DNA of 22,008 nucleotides from SVEL01 sp045126475 (GTDB lineage: Bacteria > Bacillota > Clostridia > Lachnospirales > Lachnospiraceae), in NCBI GenBank assembly GCA_045126475.1, contig JBGVOL010000030.1, positions 1 to 22,008 of the forward strand, given 5' to 3'. Under the pieces are notes generated by a model. It was not told where the DNA came from and made no database searches. It saw nothing but the letters and a program-made list of their open reading frames with translations. Of the stretch, positions 15,711-22,008 are shown in pieces. Position 1 is the first letter of the stretch; every line of letters begins with the position of its first letter. Made by a program: the position numbers and the translations under genes.

Positions 15711-17030
15711 ATGAAAGCAATGCAGGACAAGATAATTGCTGTTATAACCAACATGGTTTTAAGTATGGCGATTATCGTAGTTGCAGGCACTATGAGCAGT
15801 GATGTGACAGGAGACAACGAAGGGGAACAGAATAAGTTAGGTACAGAAAATGAAGCAGTGGCAGATGTAGATGCATCATTATTGGAGATGGAGGATTTAT
15901 TTGTAGGTGTAGCAGTTGAAGGTACTGCGACAGCGGATCTCCAATCTGAAGTTGATGGGGTAACAACGTTTGGTGCAGGTACAGAAGCAACAGTGGAAAC
16001 AGATGAATTATCAAAGGACGTCTGCAATGTGGATGAGATTAATAAAAATTTCAAAGGCATGGCACAAAAGTCAGAGTTCGAGGATGTCTTTCTGGTAAAT
16101 GTTTCAGAATATCTCAACGTAAGGACTGAGATGAGTTCAGAGTCTGAAGTTGTAGGAAAAATATTTGCCGGACAGGGTGGAACACTTATATGGCATGGTG
16201 ATACATGGTCATATGTTCGTTCAGGTAACGTTGAAGGGTTTATTTTGAACGAATATGCCTGGTTTGGTGAAGAAGTTGGAGCACATATTGATGAGGTGGC
16301 TCAGCTTTATGCGGTAGTAGAGGCTGATAAGCTCAGAGTCAGGGCAAAGGCAGATAAATCAGGAACAATTCTTGGTATGGCTTTGAACGGTGAGGAGCTT
16401 GAGATTGTTGAATATGGTGAGGAATGGACAAAAGTTATATTTGAACAGGCTTCGGCATATGTGGCGACAGATTACATTTCTACAAAGCGTGTGATCGGAA
16501 CAGGTATGACTCTTGAGGAAGAGCAGGAGGCAATCAGAATCGAGGAAGAACGCCAGGCAGCAATCAAGGCTGAGGAAGAGAGAAGAAGAAAAGAAGCAGA
16601 GGAAGCACTTGAGAGAGCTATAGCAAACAGTGGTTTTGCAGAGATAGTTCAGACATCGGCTTTTTCGGTTTCAGAGGAAGATGCGTATCTTATGGCATGC
16701 TGTGTATCAGCAGAGGTAGGCAGCAGCAGCTATGAATGCCAGTTGGCAGTTGCAAATGTAATCCTTAACAGATTAAAGGGTGGCAGCTACGGCGATTCAG
16801 TAAGAGACGTAATATATGCAAGGAATCAGTTTTCAGTTGCAAGAAACGGATCCATGGACAGATACATTAAAAATGGTCCGAGAGCTACAAGCGTTCAGGC
16901 TGTAAAAGATGCCCTTGCAGGACAGAATAACATGGTAGGTTACAATAATTTCTGCTACCTGCCATCAGCAGATTTCTCAGAGTATTCGTCATATATTATT
17001 ATCGGTTCGGAAGTATTCTACCGCAGATAA
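15711..17030 (+). CDS. Exported SH3b-SleB/CwlJ-type cell wall hydrolase
   Basis: This is a secreted or membrane-anchored peptidoglycan hydrolase of 439 residues. In order it has a hydrophobic N-terminal segment (about 7-27, signal peptide or anchor), a low-complexity acidic Thr/Glu-rich stretch (28-120), two bacterial SH3 domains (about 126-185 with YLNVRTEMSSESEVVGKI, and 197-258 with LRVRAKADKSGTILGM), a charged Glu/Arg/Ala coiled coil (about 266-305) and a Hydrolase_2 (SleB/CwlJ) domain (about 324-438). E335 in VSAEVGSSSYE is the expected catalytic Glu. Bacillus SleB and CwlJ act in spore germination, but the sigma-A-like promoter suggests vegetative use. AAGGAGG at 15700-15706 is the ribosome site. 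It is transcribed alone, with its own promoter and terminator. Confidence 0.88.
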   Translation: MKAMQDKIIAVITNMVLSMAIIVVAGTMSSDVTGDNEGEQNKLGTENEAVADVDASLLEMEDLFVGVAVEGTATADLQSEVDGVTTFGAGTEATVETDELSKDVCNVDEINKNFKGMAQKSEFEDVFLVNVSEYLNVRTEMSSESEVVGKIFAGQGGTLIWHGDTWSYVRSGNVEGFILNEYAWFGEEVGAHIDEVAQLYAVVEADKLRVRAKADKSGTILGMALNGEELEIVEYGEEWTKVIFEQASAYVATDYISTKRVIGTGMTLEEEQEAIRIEEERQAAIKAEEERRRKEAEEALERAIANSGFAEIVQTSAFSVSEEDAYLMACCVSAEVGSSSYECQLAVANVILNRLKGGSYGDSVRDVIYARNQFSVARNGSMDRYIKNGPRATSVQAVKDALAGQNNMVGYNNFCYLPSADFSEYSSYIIIGSEVFYRR

Positions 17031-17097
17031 TGGTGTGATGAAACTTAAAAAAATCTAAAAGTTATCAAAATAAAAAAACAATAATTACAGAGATTTA

Positions 17098-17131
17098 ACC
17101 CGGACAGCAGATAAAACTGTCCGGGTCTTTT
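17098..17131 (+). terminator. Strong intrinsic terminator after the cell wall hydrolase gene
   Basis: A perfect 10-base GC-rich stem pairs 17098-17107 (ACCCGGACAG) with 17117-17126 around a 9-base loop, followed by CTTTT and, after GA, TTTT. This separates the hydrolase gene from argF. Confidence 0.92.
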
Positions 17132-17212
17132 GATTTTAAACCTATACATCTAAAGAAAAGTATGTTACACTTACCAAGTGAACAAAGTTTTGCAGGAAAG
17201 AAGGAAGTACAT

Positions 17213-18217
17213 ATGGAATCGTTAGTTGGACGCAGTTTTTTGACATTGAAAGATTTTACGCCGGAGGAGATAATGTATCTTATTGACCTGGCAGCAGATT
17301 TAAAAGATAAAAAGAAAAAAGGTGTTCCTACGGAGTATTGTAAGGGCAAGAATGTTGCCCTGATATTTGAAAAGACAAGTACAAGGACAAGATGTTCATT
17401 TGAAGTGGCAGCAAATGACCTTGGCATGGGTTCTACATACCTTGACCCAAAGGCATCACAGATAGGAAAGAAGGAGAGTATACCTGACACCGCAAGAGTA
17501 TTGGGAAGAATGTATGAGGGAATCGAGTACAGAGGCTTCGGACAGGAAATAGTTGAGCAATTGGCTGATTATGCCGGTGTTCCTGTGTGGAACGGCCTTA
17601 CAAACGAATATCATCCGACACAGATGATAGCGGACCTTCTTACCATAAAAGAAAAGTTCGGAAAATTAAAAGGACTTAAATTTGTATATATGGGTGATGC
17701 AAGATACAACATGGGCAATTCACTTATGGTTGCCTGCTCGAAGATGGGAATTGACTTTGTTGCATGTACATCCAAGAAATATTTCCCAAATGAAGAACTG
17801 GTTAAACAGTGCGAAGAATATGCAAAAGTAGCAGGCAGTACGGTAACATTATCGGAAGATGTAATGGAATCAACAAAAAATGCAGATATTATATATACAG
17901 ATGTGTGGGTATCAATGGGTGAACCTGATGAAGTATGGGCAGAGAGAATACGTGAGCTGTCACCATATCAGGTGAATAAGAAAGTAATGGATAACACATC
18001 AGAAAATAGTGTATTTATGCATTGTCTTCCGTCTTATCATGACCTTAATACACTTGTCGGAAAAGAAGTATTTGAGAAGTTTGGTCTTGAAGAACTTGAA
18101 GTTACAAATGAGGTATTTGAGTCAGAAAAATCAGTAGTATTTGATGAGGCAGAGAACAGAATGCATTCAATAAAGGCAATTATGCTTGCAACACTCGGCG
18201 GTTACCACCTTAAGTAA
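17213..18217 (+). CDS. argF: ArgF, ornithine carbamoyltransferase
   Basis: This enzyme joins carbamoyl phosphate and ornithine to give citrulline in arginine synthesis, or runs in reverse in the arginine deiminase pathway. The 334 residues are a normal length. Motifs are the carbamoyl-phosphate loop STRTR (56-60), EYRGF (105-109), HPTQ (134-137), the ornithine loop DVWVSMG (230-236) and HCLP (270-273). I chose the ATG at 17213, preceded by AAGGAAG at 17201-17207; an in-frame ATG at 17162 would add 17 residues that do not look like the family. No other arginine gene is adjacent, so anabolic or catabolic use is open. It follows a strong terminator, yet I see no convincing promoter in 17132-17200 and no ArgR box. 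Confidence 0.95.
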   Translation: MESLVGRSFLTLKDFTPEEIMYLIDLAADLKDKKKKGVPTEYCKGKNVALIFEKTSTRTRCSFEVAANDLGMGSTYLDPKASQIGKKESIPDTARVLGRMYEGIEYRGFGQEIVEQLADYAGVPVWNGLTNEYHPTQMIADLLTIKEKFGKLKGLKFVYMGDARYNMGNSLMVACSKMGIDFVACTSKKYFPNEELVKQCEEYAKVAGSTVTLSEDVMESTKNADIIYTDVWVSMGEPDEVWAERIRELSPYQVNKKVMDNTSENSVFMHCLPSYHDLNTLVGKEVFEKFGLEELEVTNEVFESEKSVVFDEAENRMHSIKAIMLATLGGYHLK

Positions 18218-18241
18218 GCTGCAGGCATCAGGAGGCAGGAG

Positions 18242-18538
18242 ATGGAATTTGAAAGAAGAAAGCGTCCCCTCAGACAGCTGGGAAGAGTTATAGACGTGAC
18301 CAATATTATATTGTCGGTTATCGTGCTGACAAGTGCCGTGTTTGTGGCAATAGACAGAGAAAAGAATATACTCTTGTTTCCGGTCATATTTTTATGTACC
18401 GGTCTGATAAATCTTGCACTTGCCATAAAATATCACAAAAGAAATGAAATGATGAGATTTATTGCACTTGTGCTGGCATGTATAATATTTATAGTATTCG
18501 GAATACTGAGCCTTCTGGTGGTGACAGGCAGCAGATAA
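18242..18538 (+). CDS. Small membrane protein, unrecognised
   Basis: I do not recognise this 98-residue protein. It has a basic N-terminus (ERRKRPLRQLGR) and three predicted membrane helices at about 17-36, 42-62 and 72-95, with a positively charged loop (KYHKRNEMMR) between the last two. The positive-inside rule places that loop and the N-terminus in the cytoplasm, although with three helices the C-terminus would then be outside. The ribosome site AGGAGG (18230-18235) is strong, and base composition matches its neighbours, so it is a real gene. It lies 24 bases after argF and 18 bases before the next gene's start, so it is probably co-transcribed with them. No function can be assigned. Confidence 0.8.
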   Translation: MEFERRKRPLRQLGRVIDVTNIILSVIVLTSAVFVAIDREKNILLFPVIFLCTGLINLALAIKYHKRNEMMRFIALVLACIIFIVFGILSLLVVTGSR

Positions 18539-18542
18539 AAGC

Positions 18543-18548
18543 AAGGAG
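18543..18548 (+). promoter_or_regulatory. Ribosome binding site choosing the start of the next gene
   Basis: AAGGAG is 8 bases before the ATG at 18557 but only 2 bases before the ATG at 18551, so 18557 is favoured. Confidence 0.7.
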
Positions 18549-18556
18549 ACATGGTT

Positions 18557-18901
18557 ATGTTTAATAAAGGCGAAAATATAGTGCTTTGCGGAGCCAATTC
18601 ATATACGCAGAAATTTTATTTTAATGAGGAGTTTGACAGGCTTCCTGACAGTATAAAGGATGAGCTTAAGGCAATGTGCGTTATCTTTACAGAGGATATA
18701 GGAGGCATTCTTACTCTTGAATATGACCCGGAGGGCAATCTGGAGTTTAAGGTAAGAACAGACGAACAGGATTATCTTTTTGATGAAATAGGATGCGGTC
18801 TTCGCATTAAAGACCTGCAGATAAAGAAAAGAGAACTTCTTGAGGCATTGGAGCTGTATTACAAGACCTTTGTCCTTGGAGAAGATATGTCAGGTGAGTA
18901 G
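18557..18901 (+). CDS. Unrecognised 114-residue cytosolic protein
   Basis: I cannot assign a family with certainty. The protein is soluble, has no signal peptide or membrane helix, and is acidic. Notable segments are ENIVLCGANSYTQKFYFNE (6-24), MCVIFTEDIGGILTLEYDPEGNLEF (40-64) and a C-terminal charged helix (about 84-106, KDLQIKKRELLEALELYYKTF). The pattern looks like an alpha/beta domain followed by a helix. Strong ribosome site, coding-like base use and tight packing show that it is a real gene: its stop (18899-18901) is one base before the dusB ATG, which implies translational coupling with dusB. It may belong to a small Lachnospiraceae-restricted family of unknown function; this is a recollection, not a checked match. 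Confidence 0.8.
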   Translation: MFNKGENIVLCGANSYTQKFYFNEEFDRLPDSIKDELKAMCVIFTEDIGGILTLEYDPEGNLEFKVRTDEQDYLFDEIGCGLRIKDLQIKKRELLEALELYYKTFVLGEDMSGE

Positions 18902-18902
18902 G

Positions 18903-19856
18903 ATGCATATAGGAAATGTGGAAATAAAAAACAAAATAGCACTGGGACCTATGGCAGGAGTAACAGACCTGCCATTTCGTCTTCTCTGCAAGGAGCAGGG
19001 CTGTGGGATGATATACACGGAGATGGTCAGTGCAAAGGCTATTTTGTACAACAATAAAAATACAATAGAGTTGTTGCAATCTGACGAAAAAGAGCGTCCC
19101 GTGGCAATACAGCTATTTGGCTCGGAGCCTGATATTATGGCAGAAATTGCAGAGAGAGTATCAGAAGGACCATATGATTTTATTGATGTAAACATGGGAT
19201 GCCCTGTACCGAAGATTGTTAATAACGGTGAGGGTTCGGCACTGATGAAGAATCCGGTACTGGCGGCAGAGATTGTAAATGCCATGGTAAAAAAATCAAA
19301 AAAGCCCATTACAGTCAAGATAAGAAAGGGATTTGATGATTCAAGTATAAATGCAGTGGAAGTTGCAAAGCGTCTTGAACAGGCGGGTGCATCACTTGTG
19401 GCAGTACACGGAAGGACAAGGGAGCAGTTCTACAGCGGGGAGGCAGACTGGGATATCATACGGCGTGTTAAAGAGGCGGTAAAAATACCGGTGACAGGTA
19501 ATGGCGACATACGAACCCCGGAGGATGCAAAACGTATGTTAGATGAGACAGGCTGCGACATGATAATGATAGGCAGGGCCGCCAGAGGAAATCCGTGGAT
19601 ATTCAGACAGGTGGACGAATATCTTAGAACAGGGGAAAGGCTTGACAGACCATCTGTTGAGGAAGTAAAATCAATGATACTGAGACATTGTAAGATGCTG
19701 GTGGAATACAAGGGCGAGTATACAGGTATCAGGGAAATGAGAAAGCATGTTGCATGGTATATATTCGGTTATCCTCATGCGGCAGCATTAAGAAACGCAG
19801 TAAATATGGTTGAAAGTGTTGAAGAACTTGAGGAACTTGTCGGCTCAATTGTGTAG
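18903..19856 (+). CDS. dusB: DusB-type tRNA-dihydrouridine synthase
   Basis: This FMN-dependent enzyme reduces specific uridines in the tRNA D-loop to dihydrouridine with NADPH. The 317 residues consist of a TIM-barrel domain (1 to about 240) and a helical tRNA-binding domain (about 245-317). Motifs are LGPMAGVTDLPFR (14-26), IQLFGSEP (69-76), NMGCPVPKI with catalytic C100, the FMN-contacting K139 in VKIRKG, H169 in AVHGRT, and the phosphate-binding GNGDI and IGRAARGNPWIF (223-234). The start is the ATG at 18903, with AGGTGAG (18892-18898) inside the end of the upstream gene. The frame is open further upstream, but that extension is not family-like. Clostridial Dus enzymes are usually named DusB, although the exact tRNA position cannot be read here. 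Confidence 0.94.
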   Translation: MHIGNVEIKNKIALGPMAGVTDLPFRLLCKEQGCGMIYTEMVSAKAILYNNKNTIELLQSDEKERPVAIQLFGSEPDIMAEIAERVSEGPYDFIDVNMGCPVPKIVNNGEGSALMKNPVLAAEIVNAMVKKSKKPITVKIRKGFDDSSINAVEVAKRLEQAGASLVAVHGRTREQFYSGEADWDIIRRVKEAVKIPVTGNGDIRTPEDAKRMLDETGCDMIMIGRAARGNPWIFRQVDEYLRTGERLDRPSVEEVKSMILRHCKMLVEYKGEYTGIREMRKHVAWYIFGYPHAAALRNAVNMVESVEELEELVGSIV

Positions 19857-19871
19857 AAGCAAAGAAAGGCA

Positions 19872-19901
19872 TTGACAATAGGCTTGATGGCATTGTATAA
19901 T
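19872..19901 (+). promoter_or_regulatory. Sigma-A promoter of greA
   Basis: TTGACA (19872-19877) and TATAAT (19896-19901) are both perfect boxes with an 18-base spacer. Transcription should begin near 19908, giving a leader of about 27 bases. A 7-base direct repeat GGCATTG overlaps the start of the -35 box (19868-19874) and the base just before the -10 box (19889-19895). Confidence 0.88.
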
Positions 19902-19934
19902 GTAGTGAAATTTTATGAAATGGGGTAAAGCTTA

Positions 19935-20417
19935 ATGGCAGATAAAAAAAATATATTAACATATGCGGGTCTTACAAAACTTGAGAATGAATTACAGGAT
20001 CTTAAAGTAAATAAAAGATCAGAGGTTGCTCAGAAGATTAAGGAAGCAAGAGAGCAGGGCGACTTATCAGAGAATGCTGAGTATGATGCAGCAAAGGATG
20101 AGCAGAGAGATATTGAGGCAAGAATTGAGGAAATTGAGAAGATTCTTAAGAACGCCGAAGTTGTTGATGAGGACGATGTAGATACAAAGACAATAAGCGT
20201 CGGCTGTAAGGTAAAGGTTCTTGACAAGGAGTATGACGAAGAACTTGAGTTTAAGATTGTAGGCTCTACAGAGGCAAGCAGTTTAAACGGTATGATTTCA
20301 AACGAATCACCGCTTGGAAAAGAACTTATCGGCAAGAAGGTTGGAAACGTTGTAAACGTTGAGACACAGGATGGAGTTATCAAATATAAGGTACTCTCAA
20401 TTGAGCGTGTAAACTAA
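19935..20417 (+). CDS. greA: GreA, transcription elongation factor
   Basis: GreA binds the RNA polymerase secondary channel and stimulates cleavage of backtracked RNA so that stalled complexes restart. The 160 residues match the family. The N-terminal coiled coil (about 12-75) carries the acidic tip GDLSENAEYDAAK, with D43 and E46 as the catalytic pair. The C-terminal FKBP-like domain (about 85-158) contains the family block SSLNGMISNESPLGKELIGKKVGN (115-138). It has its own strong promoter and a hairpin terminator after it. The ribosome site is weak for this window (GGGG at 19922-19925, 9 bases before the ATG). The gene is intact and lies just upstream of lysS, a common pairing in Firmicutes. 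Confidence 0.96.
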   Translation: MADKKNILTYAGLTKLENELQDLKVNKRSEVAQKIKEAREQGDLSENAEYDAAKDEQRDIEARIEEIEKILKNAEVVDEDDVDTKTISVGCKVKVLDKEYDEELEFKIVGSTEASSLNGMISNESPLGKELIGKKVGNVVNVETQDGVIKYKVLSIERVN

Positions 20418-20450
20418 TTGTCTGCTTTATAAGTAAAAATGTACTTAATC

Positions 20451-20490
20451 ATCTCATGAGCTGATTCATAAGTCATCTCATGAGATTTTT
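20451..20490 (+). terminator. Intrinsic terminator after greA, in the lysS leader
   Basis: A 10-base stem pairs 20451-20460 (ATCTCATGAG) with 20477-20486 around a 16-base loop, followed by T at 20486-20490. Each arm contains the self-complementary octamer CTCATGAG (20453-20460 and 20477-20484), so the arms can also pair with themselves or form a different hairpin. It ends 33 bases before the lysS start. Confidence 0.75.
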
Positions 20491-20523
20491 AGTGAAAGAG
20501 AAACAGTGGAAAGGAAGAATAAA

Positions 20524-22008
20524 ATGGCTGAACAGAACAACAATCAGAATCAGGTACAGGATATTAACCAGTTACTCAAGGTAAGAAGAGAAAAGCTTGC
20601 TGATTTGCAGGCAAGAGGCAAGGATCCGTTCCAGATAACAAAATATGATGTAACACATCACAGCATGGAGATAAAGGATAATTTCGATGCATTGGAAGGA
20701 CAGACAGTTTCAATTGCCGGAAGAATGATGTTCAAGAGAGTAATGGGCAAAGCATCTTTCTGCAGCATTCAGGACCTTCAGGGCAGCATACAGTCATATG
20801 TTGCAAGGGATGATATTGGTGAAGAAGATTACGCAGATTTCAAGAAGTACGATATCGGTGATATTTTAGGTATTGAGGGTGTAGTTTTCAAGACAAAGAC
20901 AGGAGAAATATCCGTACATGCAAAGAAAGTTGTGCTTCTCTCTAAGTCATTACAGATACTTCCGGAAAAGTACCACGGTTTAACAGATACAGATACAAGA
21001 TACCGTCAGAGATATGTTGACCTTATTATGAATGCAGAGGTTAAGGAGACTTTTATCAAGCGTTCAAAGGTTTTAAGCTCTATTCGTAAGTTCCTTGACG
21101 GACAGGGATTTATGGAAGTTGAGACACCTATGCTTGTGGCAAATGCAGGCGGAGCTGCAGCAAGACCGTTTGAGACACATTTCAATGCCCTTGATGAGGA
21201 TTTAAAGCTTAGAATATCCCTCGAACTTTACCTTAAGAGACTTATTGTCGGCGGTATGGAAAGAGTTTACGAAATCGGACGAGTATTCCGTAATGAGGGT
21301 CTTGACACAAGACATAATCCTGAGTTTACTCTTATGGAGCTTTATCAGGCATACACAGATTATCACGGCATGATGGACCTTACAGAGAACCTCTTCCGTT
21401 ATGTTGCACAGGAAGTAAACGGAAGTCTTGTTCTTCAGTATGGCGAGCATACAATGGATTTATCAAAGCCTTTTGAGCGTATCACAATGGTAGATGCCGT
21501 TAAGAAGTACGCAGGTGTTGATTTCAATGAGATAAAGACACTTGACGAGGCAAGAGCCATCGCCAAGGAAAAGAATGTGGAATTTGAGGCAAGACATACA
21601 AAGGGTGACATCCTTAATCTCTTCTTTGAAGAGTACGTTGAGGAGCATCTTATTCAGCCTACATTTGTCATGGATCATCCGATTGAGATATCTCCGCTTA
21701 CAAAGAAGAAGCCGGATAATCCTGAGTATGTAGAGCGTTTTGAAATGTTTATGAACGGATGGGAAATGTGTAACGCATATTCTGAGCTCAATGACCCGAT
21801 CGACCAGAGAGAGCGTTTCAAGGCTCAGGAGGCGGCATTGGCAGCAGGTGATGAGGAGGCAAACACAACAGACGAGGACTTCTTAAACGCATTGAGCATC
21901 GGTATGCCACCGACAGGCGGTATCGGATACGGAATAGACAGACTTACAATGCTTATGACAAATTCACCGGCAATCAGGGATGTGTTGTTGTTCCCGACAA
22001 TGAAGAGT
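20524..22008 (+). CDS. lysS: LysS, class II lysyl-tRNA synthetase (3' end missing)
   Basis: This enzyme charges tRNA-Lys with lysine. The frame is open from the ATG at 20524 to the window edge, giving 495 residues with no stop. The N-terminal OB fold for anticodon binding spans about 62-142 (VSIAGRMMFKR). The class II catalytic core follows with motif 1 (about 180-204), GGAAARPFETHFNALD (209-224), motif 2 GRVFRNEGLDTRHNPEFTLME (252-272) and motif 3 GIGYGIDRLTML (466-477). The fragment ends in LLFPTMKS, normally just before the end of the bacterial core, so little or only a C-terminal extension is missing. AAGGAAG at 20511-20517 is the ribosome site. No T-box is visible in the short leader. 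Confidence 0.96.
   Translation, partial: MAEQNNNQNQVQDINQLLKVRREKLADLQARGKDPFQITKYDVTHHSMEIKDNFDALEGQTVSIAGRMMFKRVMGKASFCSIQDLQGSIQSYVARDDIGEEDYADFKKYDIGDILGIEGVVFKTKTGEISVHAKKVVLLSKSLQILPEKYHGLTDTDTRYRQRYVDLIMNAEVKETFIKRSKVLSSIRKFLDGQGFMEVETPMLVANAGGAAARPFETHFNALDEDLKLRISLELYLKRLIVGGMERVYEIGRVFRNEGLDTRHNPEFTLMELYQAYTDYHGMMDLTENLFRYVAQEVNGSLVLQYGEHTMDLSKPFERITMVDAVKKYAGVDFNEIKTLDEARAIAKEKNVEFEARHTKGDILNLFFEEYVEEHLIQPTFVMDHPIEISPLTKKKPDNPEYVERFEMFMNGWEMCNAYSELNDPIDQRERFKAQEAALAAGDEEANTTDEDFLNALSIGMPPTGGIGYGIDRLTMLMTNSPAIRDVLLFPTMKS

Noticed and set aside
17168..17180. CACTT-ACC-AAGTG inverted repeat before argF as an ArgR box
   Set aside because: It does not match the ArgR consensus, and a 5-base arm is too short to support an operator call.
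17162..17212. Longer argF start at ATG 17162
   Set aside because: No ribosome site precedes it and the added residues are not family-like; the ATG at 17213 has AAGGAAG at the right distance.
18840..18902. Longer dusB frame overlapping the upstream gene
   Set aside because: The frame is open, but the extension lies inside the upstream coding region and does not resemble DusB; the ATG at 18903 begins the normal sequence.
20340..20360. cre-like sequence in greA
   Set aside because: It has two mismatches at key positions and lies inside coding sequence, so it is likely chance.
20418..20523. T-box riboswitch upstream of lysS
   Set aside because: The leader is only about 100 bases, and I see no TGGNACC T-box core or stem I features.

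Overview
The window is a dense stretch of core chromosome from a Gram-positive, low-to-moderate GC Firmicute. The most likely source is a member of the Lachnospiraceae (class Clostridia). This rests on the gene order (ftsH, uvrC, hprK, glk, murB, rapZ, whiA, an HPr-like gene, dnaE, pfkA), the strong AGGAGG-type ribosome binding sites, the sequence style of the PfkA and FtsH proteins, and the presence of hprK, whiA and a Crh-like protein. I assign the family by recognising these features, not by a database search. All 20 genes lie on the + strand. No gap between genes exceeds about 140 bases, and I see no mobile element, tRNA, rRNA, CRISPR array or phage gene.

Region 1 (1-7902) reads as one long operon: the 3' part of ftsH, then uvrC (excision repair), hprK (HPr kinase/phosphorylase), a ROK glucokinase, murB (peptidoglycan precursor), rapZ, whiA and a small HPr-like gene. 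It ends in a clear intrinsic terminator. The small gene is the most notable item: it keeps the HprK target Ser46 but has Asp at the PTS position His15, so it is a Crh-type regulator and not a sugar phosphocarrier. Its kinase HprK is encoded upstream in the same cluster. The glmR/yvcK gene that usually separates rapZ from whiA is absent.

Region 2 (7903-12592) holds dnaE, a DNA polymerase III alpha subunit with a fully conserved PHP metal site, and pfkA. pfkA has its own sigma-A promoter, which is overlapped by an unusual tandem repeat. Region 3 (12593-15584) holds a two-gene potassium uptake system (KtrB-type channel and KtrA-type RCK regulator) followed by a SpoU/TrmH-family RNA methyltransferase.

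Region 4 (15585-17137) is a single gene for an exported SH3b/SleB-type cell wall hydrolase. It has a near-consensus promoter, possible WalR-like sites in the leader and a strong terminator. Region 5 (17138-19856) holds argF, a three-helix membrane protein, an unrecognised 114-residue protein and dusB. Region 6 (19857-22008) has greA with its own strong promoter, a hairpin terminator and lysS, which runs off the right edge.

No wholly new multi-gene system stands out. The items worth following up are the Asp15 Crh-like protein within the hprK cluster, the odd P-loop of RapZ, the missing glmR, the repeat-covered pfkA promoter, the leader of the cell wall hydrolase, and two hairpins placed directly before dnaE and lysS with no visible promoter after them.
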